Origin: Rhizophagus irregularis
Taxonomy: Eukaryota > Glomeromycota > Glomeromycetes > Glomerales > Glomeraceae
Direction of reading: 5' to 3'
DNA: 64,000 nucleotides
NCBI RefSeq assembly: GCF_026210795.1
Contig: NC_089429.1
Location: 2,108,001-2,172,000, forward strand
Below, in pieces: positions 1 through 10,678 of this stretch (positions within the stretch are counted from its first letter, which is position 1; every line of letters begins with the position of its first letter). The notes under the pieces were generated by a model. The model saw only the letters and a program-made list of their open reading frames with translations. It did no database searches and was not told the origin of the DNA. Made by a program: the position numbers and the translations under genes.

Positions 1-545
1 GAAGCATACCATTGTTTTTTTTTAAAGCAATCGATTAAACAATGACAAGAAAAATTCGCGCGAACTTTTCTTGCTATTGTTCAAAGTATATCATTGTTTT
101 TTTAAAGCAATTGATTAAACAATGGCAAGAAAAATTCGCTCGAACTTTTTTTGCTATTGTTCGAAGCATACCATTGTTTTTTAAAGCAATTGATTAAACA
201 ATAGCAAGTAAAATTCGCGCGAACTTTTCTTGCTATTATTCGAAGTATATCATTGTTTATTTAAAGCAATCAATTAAACAATGGCAAGAAAAATTCGCTC
301 AAACTTTTCTTATTGCTATTATTCAAAGTATACCATTGTTTTTTTTTTTTAAAGCAATTGATTAAACAATGGCAAGAAAAATTCGCACGAACTTTTCTTG
401 GATTGTTCAAAGTATACCATTGTTTTTTTCAAAGCAATCGATTAAACAATGACAAGAAAAGTTCGCGAATTTTCTTGATACTGCTTAAAAATTAAAAAAA
501 TTAAGCAGTACCAAGGAAAATTCGCGAACTTTTCTTGTCATTGTT
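1..545. repeat. ~80-bp tandem repeat, each unit a long hairpin
   Basis: Six to seven imperfect copies; successive CATTG landmarks fall near 10, 92, 172, 251, 334 and 419, giving a spacing of 79-85 bp. Each unit contains AACAATGGCAAGAAAA followed, after a TTCGCGCGAA core, by TTTTCTTGCTATTGTT, so one strand can fold into a stem of about 16 bp. The last copy is shorter and decays into unique sequence near 545. The short ORF at 313-495 is repeat read-through, not a gene. Confidence 0.85.
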
Positions 546-1525
546 TAATTTATCGATCATGCTTTCAACTATACAGTTAAAAAGTTAAACTGTTAAAGTT
601 GAGCGGTATCTTAACAATCGTAATTATCGGACTTAGAACTTTTTAATCATATTTCTGATCAAATTATGCACATTTGTGGTTATTGTATAGATTATTGTAT
701 AGGACTATAGGCTATTTACCGTCTCTTTCTGGGTTAATTAAATCTATAATGTAAGAACAAAATTATTGGCTGATCAGTGTTGATTACCACGTGAAAATTA
801 GCCAATAGATGATTGCAGATCATTCGTTTTTGTAACGTGAATAATATAAGTTTGAAAAATACAAACTCTTTCTTTTATTTTGTTTTTACTTTTTTAGTTA
901 TTATTATCTCAGATATTACATTTATTTGTTTCTTTTTATCATTGCTTTTTTACTCAAGTTATTATTATTTCAGATATTACATTTATTTGTTTTATTTTTA
1001 TTATTTAAGAAGAATTGTGAAGTTATAATAGTTTTTTATATTGGTTAACTTTCAGTTATTACTAATTATTTATTTTGACTTCTTGAACTTTTCTAATATA
1101 GACATGTTTATATACTTAATAAAGTAGGTACAGTCATTTATTTTCTTTTCTTTTTTTTGTCTTTATTTATCCTTTTCTTTTATTACTACTAGTTTTGTCT
1201 TCTTTTAATCATTACTAATTTTATTTTACTAATTTTATCTTTTTATTACTACTAATTGTATCTCCTTTTTATTGCTACTAATTTTATCGCTACTAATCTA
1301 ATCTTTAATAATTTCATTTTTTTGTTACTACTAATTCATCTTTAATTACTACTAACTACATCTTTTTATTACTACTAATTTCATCTTTTATTAATTTTTT
1401 ATTACTACTAATTTTATTTTTTTATCTTTTTTATCACTATTAAAATTGTACCTTCTAACTTTTCTATATCTGATTATAGTATTTTTAATTTAATAATAAA
1501 ATTTAATAATTATAATGACAAATTT
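546..1525. other. Intergenic, low-complexity T-rich sequence
   Basis: No gene is visible. From about 1140 to 1445 the plus strand is a loose short repeat of the form TTTTATTACTACTAATTTTATC, with a period of roughly 22-30 bp. The ORF at 813-1028 is hydrophobic only because of its T-rich composition. Confidence 0.6.
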
Positions 1526-1574
1526 TCATGTTAAATATATAAATATATAAATATATATTATATATAAAAATACC

Positions 1575-2600
1575 GTAGTAATAATACATACGTTGTACAC
1601 TGAGACATAATACTGTTCGCAAATAACCACCAGTGTAAAACATACGTTATTCGCAAATAACAACAAGTATAAAACATACGTTATAAGCTGAGGTATAATA
1701 CTGTTCGCAAATAATAACAAGTATAAAACATACGCTATAAACTGAGGCATCATGCTGTTCGCAAATAACAACAAGTATAAAACGTACGTTATAAACTGAG
1801 GCATAATACTGTTCGCAAATAACCACCAGTGTAAAACATACGCTATAAACTGAGGCATCATGCTGTTCGCAAATAACAACAAGTATAAAACGTACGTTAT
1901 AAACTGAGACATAATACTGTTCGCAAATAACCATCATGCTGTTTGTAAATAACCACCAGTATAAAACATACGTTATAAGCTGAGGTATAATACTGTTCGC
2001 AAATAATAACAAGTATAAAACATACGCTATAAACTGAGGCATCATGCTGTTCGCAAATAACAACAAGTATAAAACGTACGTTATAAACTGAGGCATAATA
2101 CTGTTCGCAAATAACCACCAGTGTAAAACATACACTATAAACTGAGGCATCATGCTGTTCGCAAATAACAACAAGTATAAAACGTACGTTATAAACTGAA
2201 ACATAATACTGTTCGCAAATAACCATCATGCTGTTCGTAAATAACCACCAGTATAAAACATACGTTATAAGCTGAGGTATAATACTGTTCGCAAATAATA
2301 ACAAGTATAAAACATACGCTATAAACTGAGGCATCATGCTGTTCGCAAATAACAACAAGTATAAAACGTACGTTATAAACTGAGGCATAATACTGTTCGC
2401 AAATAACCACCAGTGTAAAACATACGCTATAAACTGAGGCATCATGCTGTTCGCAAATAACCACCAGTATAAAACATATGTTATAAGCTGAGGTATAATA
2501 CTGTTCGCAAATAACAACAAGTATAAAACGTACGTTATAAACTGGAATACCATGATGCTGTTCGCAAATAATCACATACGTTATAAACCGAGATATAATA
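1575..2600. repeat. 54-bp minisatellite with a 292-bp higher-order period
   Basis: The basic unit (for example TTCGCAAATAACCACCAGTG, then AAACATACGCTATAAACTGAGG) repeats every 54 bp for about 1 kb. A variant block starting TTATAAGCTGAGGTATAATA occurs at 1681, 1973 and 2265, exactly 292 bp apart; 292 is five 54-bp units plus a 22-bp spacer containing CCATCATGCTG. Because 54 is divisible by 3, the minus strand stays open in more than one frame as an 18-residue repeat (PQFITYVLYLLLFANS type). I regard those overlapping ORFs as by-products of the repeat. Confidence 0.9.
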
Positions 2601-2784
2601 CTGTATATAAGTATAAAGTATACAAATCTTCACTATTTAAAAATACCGTGTATATAATACGGTGTGCAAAATACCGAATGTATATCGTATGTGAAAATAC
2701 TGTTAAAATACTTTAATGATACTGTAATGATACTGTTCGCAAAATACGGTAATACCGTATGTTAACCGTATCCATATTTTTTAT

Positions 2785-4010
2785 AGGGCTATAAAAAAAA
2801 GAAAGAATGGTTAGTAAACCATTCATAATAATAATAAATAAAAAAAGATTAAAGATTCGTACTTACGAATCTTTGGGTTTTCGTTCTTCGGAAGACCACC
2901 CGAACCTATAAAAAAAAAAGAAAGAATGGTTAGTAAACCATTCGTAATAATAAATAAAAACAAAAATTAAAGATTCGTACTTACGAATCTTTGGGTTTTT
3001 ATTCTTTGGAAGCCCACCTGATCCTAAAAAAAAGAAAAGAATGGTTATTAGTAAACCGTTCATATATCTAAAAAAAACAAAAAAAAAAGAACCAAGATTC
3101 GTACTTACTTACGAATCTTGGTTTCTTGGTTTTCCATTCTTCGGAAGCCCGCCAGATCCTAAAAAAAAAGAAAAGAATGGTTAGAACCGTTCATATATTA
3201 AAAAAAAAAACAAAAAAATTAAACCAAAATTTGTACTTACTTACGAATCTTGGTTTCTTGGTTTTCTTTTCTTCGAAAGTCTGCCAGATCCTAAAAAAAG
3301 AAAGAACGGTTATTAGTAACCGTTCGTAATATTTTTTTTAAAAACAATAAAAAAAAATCCAAGATTCTTACGAATCTTTGGAATTTTCCCATTCTTCGGA
3401 ATACGGAAGCCCACCTGAACCTATAAAAAATAAAAGAACGGTTATTAGTAACTGTTCGTAATATTTTTTTTAAAAAAAATAAAAAAAATCCAAGATTCTT
3501 ACGAATCTTGGAATTTTCCCGTTCTTCAGAATACGGAAGCCCATCCGATCCTAAAAAAAAGAAAAAGAACGGTTATTAGTAACCGTTTATTAATATTTAA
3601 AAAAAAAATCAAAAAAAATAAAACCAAGATTTGTACTTACTTACGAATCTTGGTTTCTTGGTTTTCCTTTCTTCAGAACAAGCAAGCCTACCCGATCCTA
3701 AAAAAAAGAAAAAGAACGGTTATTAGTAACCGTTCATAATATTAAAAAAAAAATAAAAAAAAATAAGATTCGTACGTGAATCTTTGGGTTTTCGTTCTTC
3801 GGAAGCCCTCCCGAACCTATAAAAAAAATACAAGAACGGTTAGTAAACCGTTCGTAATAATAAAAAAATGACAAAAAAAAATTAAAGATTTGTACTTACG
3901 AATCTTTGGGTTTTCCGTTCTTCGGAAGCCCACCCGAACCTAAAAAAGAAAGAACGGTTAGTAAACCGTTCATAACGATAATATTTAAAAAAAAACAAAA
4001 AAAAAAAAAA
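2785..4010 (-). repeat. Tandem array of mini-exon/intron-like units (array 1)
   Basis: About nine to ten units of 115-140 bp. Read on the minus strand, most units contain a T-rich tract ending TTTTTTTAG, a 39-53-nt block beginning GTTCGGGTGGGCTTCCGAAG and ending AAAGATTC, and then a strong splice donor GTAAGTA. The intron-like spacer holds two inverted repeats: GATTCGTA/TACGAATC beside the donor and GAACGGTT-AGTA-AACCGTTC further on. Blocks near 2867-2905, 2983-3021, 3113-3158, 3246-3291, 3372-3420 and 3899-3938 measure 39, 39, 46, 46, 49 and 40 nt, so reading frame is not kept across the array. One unit near 3775 has lost the donor. It may be a repeat-per-exon gene, its decayed remains, or a satellite that mimics one. 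Diverged units continue to about 4870. Confidence 0.65.
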
Positions 4011-4059
4011 ATATTTGATTCGTAATATAATATTTACGAATCTTAAAATACTCTTTCGG

Positions 4060-4625
4060 AAATCCATCTCCTTTCGTTTTACCCTTCCCCTTTCATTTTA
4101 CCCTTTCATTTTACCCTTTCGTTTTATCCTTCCGTTTTACCCTTTCGTTTTACCCTTTCGTTTTCCCCTTTCTTTTCCATTTTCCTTTTCCTTTCGTTTT
4201 ACCCTATCCCTTTCGTTTTTAGCTTCCCTTTCGTTTTTAGCTTCCCTTTCGTTTTTAGCTTCCCCTTTCATTTTTAGCTTCCCCTTTTGTTTTTAGCTTC
4301 CCTTTCGTTTTTAGCTTCCCCTTTCGTTTTTAGCTTCCTCTTTCATTTTTAGCTTACCCTTTCGTTTTTAGCTTACCCTTTCATTTTTAGCTTCCCCTTT
4401 CGTTTTTAGCTTCTCCTTTCGTTTTTAGCTTCTCCTTTCGTTTTTAGCTTCCCCTTTCGTTTTTAGCTTCCCCTTTCATTTTTAGCTTCCCCTTTCATTT
4501 TTAGCTTCCCCTTTCGTTTTTAGCTTCCCCTTTCGTTTTTAGCTTCCCCTTTCATTTTTTCGCTTCCCCTTTCATTTTTCGCTTCCCCTCTCGTTTTCTC
4601 TTCCCCTTTCGTTTTCACTTCCTCT
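4060..4625. repeat. 19-bp pyrimidine-rich tandem repeat
   Basis: About thirty copies of CCCCTTTCGTTTTTAGCTT and close variants (CCCTTTCATTTT and similar at the left edge). The plus strand is almost pure pyrimidine apart from the AG of TTAGC. The ORF at 4015-4296 is a translation of this repeat. Confidence 0.9.
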
Positions 4626-5072
4626 TGAAACCTATAAAAAAACAAGAACGGCTGGGAAACCGTTCTATAATATTAAAAAAAATCCACTATTCGTAATAAT
4701 ACTTATGAATCTCAGTCACGTCTTGGATCTACAAAAGCAAAAAACGAAAATGTTAGTAAAACGTTTCGTTAAAAAACAACAAAATAAAATTTGAAGGTAT
4801 ATATATACCTTCGAAATAGGAGTCCGGCCTTCTAAATGGGCGTCTTGGACCTACAAAAGAAAAAAAACTGAGGGACAAAGGGAAAGGGGAAAGGGGAAAA
4901 GAATAAGAAAAGTAAAGGGACGAAGGGAAGTGAAAGGGGGGAAAGAGGAACGAAGGGAAAGGGGAAGGGGAAGAAAGAAAATTAAAAAAAGTTTAAAAAA
5001 GAATGCAATAAGATGATCCTTTTTTAAACTTTTAATATGCGTAACGCATAATGCGTAACGTTTATTCAACAA
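4626..5072. other. Diverged mini-exon units and a polypurine tract
   Basis: At 4630-4870 two diverged units of array 1 remain. On the minus strand one reads TTTTGTAG, then a 42-nt block starting GTCCAAGACGCCC, then a GTATAT donor-like end inside the palindrome AAGGTATATATATACCTT. From 4865 to 4980 the plus strand is a purine tract rich in GGGAAAGGGG. The minus-strand ORF at 4851-5072 starts with a lysine-rich stretch then a hydrophobic run, but is mostly the purine tract read backwards. Confidence 0.45.
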
Positions 5073-5364
5073 GATTGAATATATGTCTAATCATAGATCA
5101 TTACTAATTGAAGTGGAATTTTTTAATTTTAGTCGAATATAGGCCAAATTGTATTAAGGCCGAATATTCCTTTTTCGACTAGTGTCATCCCTTGATTATT
5201 TTCTATGTACAAATCTGGTTATCAATGCAAATACAATTATGAATCTGATTGTTTATTATTCTGATTGTTTGTTATTAATCTATTTGAATCACTATTTAAA
5301 ATATAATAAATAACATATAATTTTTTTTTCTTTTTTTCTTTGACCTTTGTCGTATAATTTGAAA

Positions 5365-6472
5365 ATGACGGGATGGAAAGAAACGAAAAAATATCTGGAT
5401 GAAAAGTTCAACCAAATAAATAAAAAAATCAAATAAAAATATAGATGAAGTTCGAACAGAAATTGGAGAACTATTCAAGCTATCAATTCGATCTGAACTT
5501 ACACAAATGTATGGTCTTCATTATACATCTAATTTTGAAATTTTTGATTTACATGGACTAATACGTCTTGTTTTGCCAAGAACACATTTTTCATATAAAA
5601 ATCCTACATTTGATAATCAAGCTTGCATCACTGAATTTTGCATAAACAAAATCGCTAACTTCATATACGTAAGTTATTATAAATGAATATCTCTTGCATT
5701 TGATTCTTATTGTAACACTTAATAACTCTAAAACAGGAACATAAGATGAGGGATCATCTCGATCGTTCAATTAATTACATTCGTAGATTACCGAAGTCAA
5801 CGAATTATAACCAAAGATTGCATGAACTTGCCGATAGAGCGGAAAATGCTGTCAAGAAGTGGAAAGAGTATGAAGGTAAATTTTGTTAATTTTGTCAAAG
5901 ATTGAAAATAAACAAAATGTAACCTAGTCTTAATTTATCCAATTAGACAATAGTACTTCTTCTGAAAAATGGAAATATTTATCAAACACAAGATCATTAT
6001 CAATAATGATCTTAACTGCTTATGTATTGGATGCCGAAACCGCAATAAAAATAAGCAGGTGCGTACACATGTGTTTTAAGTATGGAATTTGAGTATAATT
6101 TATTTGTTTTTTTTTGTTTTATTATAGTCTCCATTTTTAGAAGTTATCGATATTGACGTTCGAGGACGAGTAATGTGCCAATATTCAGACCTTATAACAA
6201 ACATTAATGTTGAAATAGGAGAGATCAAGAAATTGGTGGAAAAGATGCTATGAGCAAAGGATACTGACAACTCATGTTACGTTTGGCTTGTACTTAATTT
6301 GCCGTTCAAGCACTTTTCAAAAATTCTAAACGTAACATGCCAGGAATTCTCTTCGTCTCAAAAAAGGACATGAAGTATCATCACCCGAGTGGGATGATGT
6401 CAAATTTCCTGATTTTCCTGAATCAAATTTCCATAAAAATATTATGTCGGTTACAGTTGGATCAAAATTGTA
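5365..6472 (+). pseudogene. Broken multi-exon gene, family not recognised
   Basis: An ATG at 5365 opens a frame (MTGWKETKKYLDEKF) that stops at 5434 in an A-rich run; the coherent frame resumes one base out of register near 5444 and runs through RTEIGELFKLSIRSEL to a donor GTAAGT near 5668. The next blocks are about 5738-5874 (EHKMRDHLDRSINYIRRL) and 5946-6058, joined by GT-AG introns that keep frame. The next exon-like block, from about 6128, keeps frame only if an unusual donor TGC|GTACAC is used; the normal donor leads at once to TAG. It then ends at TGA near 6253, and further coding-like pieces (VWLVLNLPFKHF; SSPEWDDVKFPDFPE) lie in shifted frames up to about 6472. No known domain is seen. 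At least one frameshift makes it a probable pseudogene; a sequencing error in the A run could mimic part of this. Confidence 0.5.
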
Positions 6473-7566
6473 ATATGACAGGAAAATCTTTATGTGTGCG
6501 TCGGTGATTATTTTATTTTAATATACAGCTTTCATGTACATATAGTAATTATCTTTTTTAAAAAAAATTATGTCTTCAACTAAATCATGATTCGCATTAC
6601 TAATCACTTTTTTAAGGTGGTTCATAAAATTGATTGGTTTGCAATAATTAGGCCAGCTGACTGTGTGATGGGAACAACAAAAAGAGTCAAATTTTTTTTG
6701 GTAAATAATTTTTGCAAATTTTCGCAGTTCTTTTAATCTTTTAATATTTTACAGATATTAATCTATAATTAATTAACAGCAAGCATTTAGAAATAAAACG
6801 CAAATAACTTCTCGTATAATGGAGGAATTGGCCGAACGAGAAGTGAAAGAAATTTATGTCGTAATATAATAATATAATAGCAGTATATAGAACTTTTTCA
6901 ATTGTATCTTTATAGCTTTATCAAGAAAACTTGTAATCTTAGTTAGCAGTTTGCATATAAATTTGAAATTTTAAAACTAATTTTTATGCATGCATCAGGA
7001 ATTTTTTCCGTATAAAGAAATTCACATTGAATCTCGAAAAATTTCATTTGCTTATTTTTGAAGTACCAAAGGCACAAACTAATAAGTAAATAGGGGTCTG
7101 AAAACGTTGTAGATAAATGTTAAAGTAAGAAAAATGGAAAAAATTTAAAGCTATGAATAATCTCTACTCATTAAGGTTTAATTAATTGTCAAGAACTTGA
7201 AACTTCTTGAGTTCTAAACATGGAAATATCAAGCATGAGACTGGGTATCAAGAGATTAAGTAAGAAAATATCAAATATGAGACTGGATATAATTATATCT
7301 TGTGACATAATATTTGAAAATTAGGCAAAATAGTTATTGTGAATTTGTAGCAACTCAGTAAATACAATATGATACTGCTATTTTTATCAACTTAAGAATA
7401 AATAATTTTAAATGATTTAGGTGGTGCATGTTCGGTAAGCTTATTTATTGCACGGCCCTATAGGACAAGTTCTTTAAATCAAGATTTATTGTACATACTG
7501 GTAAAAGTATAATAATATACAAGCAAAATTAAAAAATATCATGAAAAAATGAACTTTATTCACAAT
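6473..7566. other. Intergenic region
   Basis: AT-rich. I see no gene. A short block ending in GAGACTGGRTAT is duplicated near 7230 and 7280. The right-hand part is presumably the 3' flank of the minus-strand F-box gene. Confidence 0.5.
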
Positions 7567-9231
7567 TCAAAGTTCTTGTACAAATTCAAATAAATCTATT
7601 GACAAATCAAAATAATTTAAAACTTGAATACCATACAATTCAAATCCCTTCATCTCATACCACAGAGAATAAAAACGCCCAAATTTAATACTTTCTAAAA
7701 TAGCCAAATAATCAACCCTTTTCTTTTTCACAATATATTCCTTTATATAAGGAATAATATCTTCATCTGTTACTTCCTTTTTAATATTTTTGATTAACAA
7801 TTTTTTAATAAAGGTATTTTGAGAATTTTTTAAAAATGTTTCCAAATCACTTCCATTAATTGCAAGATACAATTCCAAATATTCTAATTTAAAAGGAAGA
7901 ATTTGTCCCAAATTTTGTAATATATTTGAACTTAATTCAATACAATCATCAATATTATCAATATAATCATCAATACTATCATAATAGCGAATGGTAACAT
8001 CAATTATAAGATAATTAAGATTTTGTTTAATATTTTCAATTAAGTTGAATTCTAAATAATTATTTTGAATATATCTCAAAGAAGAAGACAAAATTTTAAT
8101 TTTACTACAATATTTTATAATAAATTGTGGTAATGGTTGGGAATTATAGACAAGATTTTCTAAATAACTGCCAGACTTTTGTATTAATGGTTCTAATAAT
8201 TCATCCATTTCATTCAAAAATAAAGATTTTAATTTAAATGGTTTTGTAATATTAATAATCTGTTGAATAAATTTAGAATCTATAGATTTACAATAAAGAA
8301 TATGAATTGATTCTAAAACATTCAATTGATTAAATACTTCACTTAAAATATCCATATTTTCAAAATTAACATAACAAAATACAATTGTATTTAATGTATT
8401 TAAGCAATTAGAGTTTTTTAATGATAGTAAGGAATGGTTTAAGGAGTAGGAGAAACCTTTACAATCAAATGAAATCTTTTTAAGATTTTCTTGAGATTTA
8501 ATTATTTGTGATAAACTTTTTTCAACTATTGAATAATCCTTTTCATATTTTGGAAATAGAAAATAAAGTGATGAGATTGAATTGCAATTAGAATAGATTA
8601 ATGTTAAAAGTCTTGTTATATTATTATTCATCACATTACTGGCTAATTTAAAATTTTTGATATTAAAAATGAAATTTGGATTTTGTAAAGTTAATTCAAT
8701 AATCTTATCAACATCGCTATGTACAGAAATAACTTCAAAACTATGCAAATTGACTTCGGTTTCAATGAACAATAGGAATAATGATCTAAAAATAAGGTTT
8801 TTAAAATTTGACACTTGTGAATATGATAAATTTGCATTTTTCATAGAATAAACTGGCTTTTTGGTTGTTGAATACCTAACAGTTGCAAACCATTCTTCAA
8901 TAGAATTATAAACTTCATATGTATTTAAATGTTGAATGAATTTAGGATAATTAAATAATGTATTCGATTTTAATATGCCATTATGAATTACATATTCATT
9001 TAATTTTGTTTTATAATCATCATTTAAAAAATGTAAATAAATTTCAATAAAATGATGATTTTTAGTTGGACTTGAAAAAGGATCTTCCCATAATAATGGG
9101 ATTGCCAAACTACACCATAATCTATTAACCAATATACATGAATGTAACGTTTTATAATCATTATGAAAATATTGTATAATATCATCTATTAACTCTGGTA
9201 AATCTCCTGAAAATAACTTTGAACACGTCAT
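7567..9231 (-). CDS. F-box/LRR-type protein (554 aa)
   Basis: A single open frame of 554 codons from the ATG at 9231. The N-terminal 50 residues carry an F-box-like pattern: LPELIDDIIQYF, a spacer, then HSCILVNRLWCSLAIPLLWE, which fits the L-P...I...L...C..V...W.....P.LW core. The rest is irregular leucine-, isoleucine- and asparagine-rich repeats of the sort seen in F-box/LRR proteins (for example LNTLNTIVF and LESIHILYC). F-box proteins usually recruit targets to SCF ubiquitin ligases through Skp1; that role here is inferred from the motif only. It is clearly paralogous to the minus-strand gene at 59527-61173 over the whole length. The 60 bp upstream (polypurine GAAAGAAAGAAAAGGGG, then GAAGTTACG) are also shared with that copy. 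The frame is intact, with no intron needed. Confidence 0.85.
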   Translation of the reverse strand: MTCSKLFSGDLPELIDDIIQYFHNDYKTLHSCILVNRLWCSLAIPLLWEDPFSSPTKNHHFIEIYLHFLNDDYKTKLNEYVIHNGILKSNTLFNYPKFIQHLNTYEVYNSIEEWFATVRYSTTKKPVYSMKNANLSYSQVSNFKNLIFRSLFLLFIETEVNLHSFEVISVHSDVDKIIELTLQNPNFIFNIKNFKLASNVMNNNITRLLTLIYSNCNSISSLYFLFPKYEKDYSIVEKSLSQIIKSQENLKKISFDCKGFSYSLNHSLLSLKNSNCLNTLNTIVFCYVNFENMDILSEVFNQLNVLESIHILYCKSIDSKFIQQIINITKPFKLKSLFLNEMDELLEPLIQKSGSYLENLVYNSQPLPQFIIKYCSKIKILSSSLRYIQNNYLEFNLIENIKQNLNYLIIDVTIRYYDSIDDYIDNIDDCIELSSNILQNLGQILPFKLEYLELYLAINGSDLETFLKNSQNTFIKKLLIKNIKKEVTDEDIIPYIKEYIVKKKRVDYLAILESIKFGRFYSLWYEMKGFELYGIQVLNYFDLSIDLFEFVQEL

Positions 9232-10678
9232 ATTGTCAAACGAAAAGAAAGAAAGAAAGAAAAGGGGGATACTGGAATTAGAAGTTACGCCATTTTATTT
9301 TTCATTTGTCAAACAAATATATTATAGTTTGATCGCTATATAAAAATGTTGTGCGACAAAATATCGGAACTACAAATACCGAAGCGATACAATCACGTGA
9401 CGACTTCCGGACGTTGAAATATGGTGGTGTCCCGAAAATTAAAACAGTCTACATAGAATTCATACAAGCTTCAATGTAGCACTAGCTTAGAGTTCTTGTG
9501 TTTTATAAGGAGTTTGCACTTATCTTTTTTTTTATTTTTTTTAGCTGTTTTTTTAATATTGTAAACGGGTAATTAATTTTTTGGCCTATAACCTTTTGTA
9601 TTGGAATTGGAGGTTTTGAGATTTCCGATAAAACGTTAGGTTAAATAAAGTTATTGCGTTGTTGTCATGAATTTTGGAAAAAAAAAAGTTATTAATCATA
9701 AACTAATAAAGTTAATATTATATTTTAAAGTATTTGTACATAAAAAAAAGGTGATCTTTTTATACTTTTTTTTAATATAAATATTTTTTTTTTTAAGCCT
9801 ATCAAAGTTATTTTTTGGTAAAGATTTTTGATAAATAATAGAATCTATTAAATTATTATTATTATTATTATTTTAATGGAGTTTTTTGATTTTTTTTTGA
9901 TATTAATTTGCTAAAAAATTTTTTTTTTTGGTAGATTTTATACTAGAAACCAACAATCCGTCGATTTCCTTCCTCTTATGTTCCGATATCCCATATAATG
10001 ACTTGTCAGTTTTGGTATTAAATCACATTGCGTAGTAAAATAATACTACAACTCAAGTACTTCACTTTTTAACATAGATATTATACATACTATCTTGATT
10101 AAATATAAATTCTGTTACATAAAAATTATCCTCCGTTTCGATGATTTTATTAATGTTATTTTTTCCTGTTTTTACAGAATTTTTCTTTATCGACTGATTT
10201 TAGTTTAGTGTAGGCGTATTACATAATCCGGCTAATCCGTTTATGGTTAAAATTTACAAATTTACAATGGTGCACATGCAAAGTCACGAGTTATGGCGTG
10301 CCGATATTCAAAATGATGTCCAATAATTTTTGACCTCATTTTTCTTTTTTCTTTTTTTTTTTTTATTTAAATTTTCAAGTTTGTTAATAAGTTCCTTAGT
10401 TCGGCAATTCTTATTAGCTATTTTTAGTATTCGTTTTAATAAATCTCGGAAATATTTATATAATTTTAGTTTAGTTGGCAAGCATTTTAGAAACTAGAAA
10501 ACTTTTTTCTTTGTTAGTAATATAAAAAAAAAATTTGCAAAAAGAAAAAAAATAGATTCACCTCCTTTAAAATTTGAATTTAAGGTGATTGAACTAGGAA
10601 CTAGGATTAAACGCAAAAAAAAAGAAAAAATACGAATATCCTGAAGAACAAGTCGAATTAAAATATTACATTATCATT
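9232..10678. promoter_or_regulatory. Divergent intergenic region between F-box and LRR genes
   Basis: 1.4 kb between two divergent genes, so it should hold both promoters. Next to the F-box start is a polypurine box followed by AGAAGTTACG, shared with the paralogue at 61.2 kb. Further right are TCACGTGA-like E-box sequence near 9390-9402, an ATT microsatellite near 9855-9873, and T homopolymers. No ORF of interest. Confidence 0.4.

Noticed and set aside
1526-2575. Four overlapping minus-strand ORFs of 128-218 codons
   Set aside because: They are translations of the 54-bp minisatellite in different frames; no start context, splice pattern or non-repeat part supports a gene.
1-4625. CRISPR-like regularly spaced repeats
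   Set aside because: Units are contiguous or have related spacers, and the genome is clearly eukaryotic with spliceable genes.
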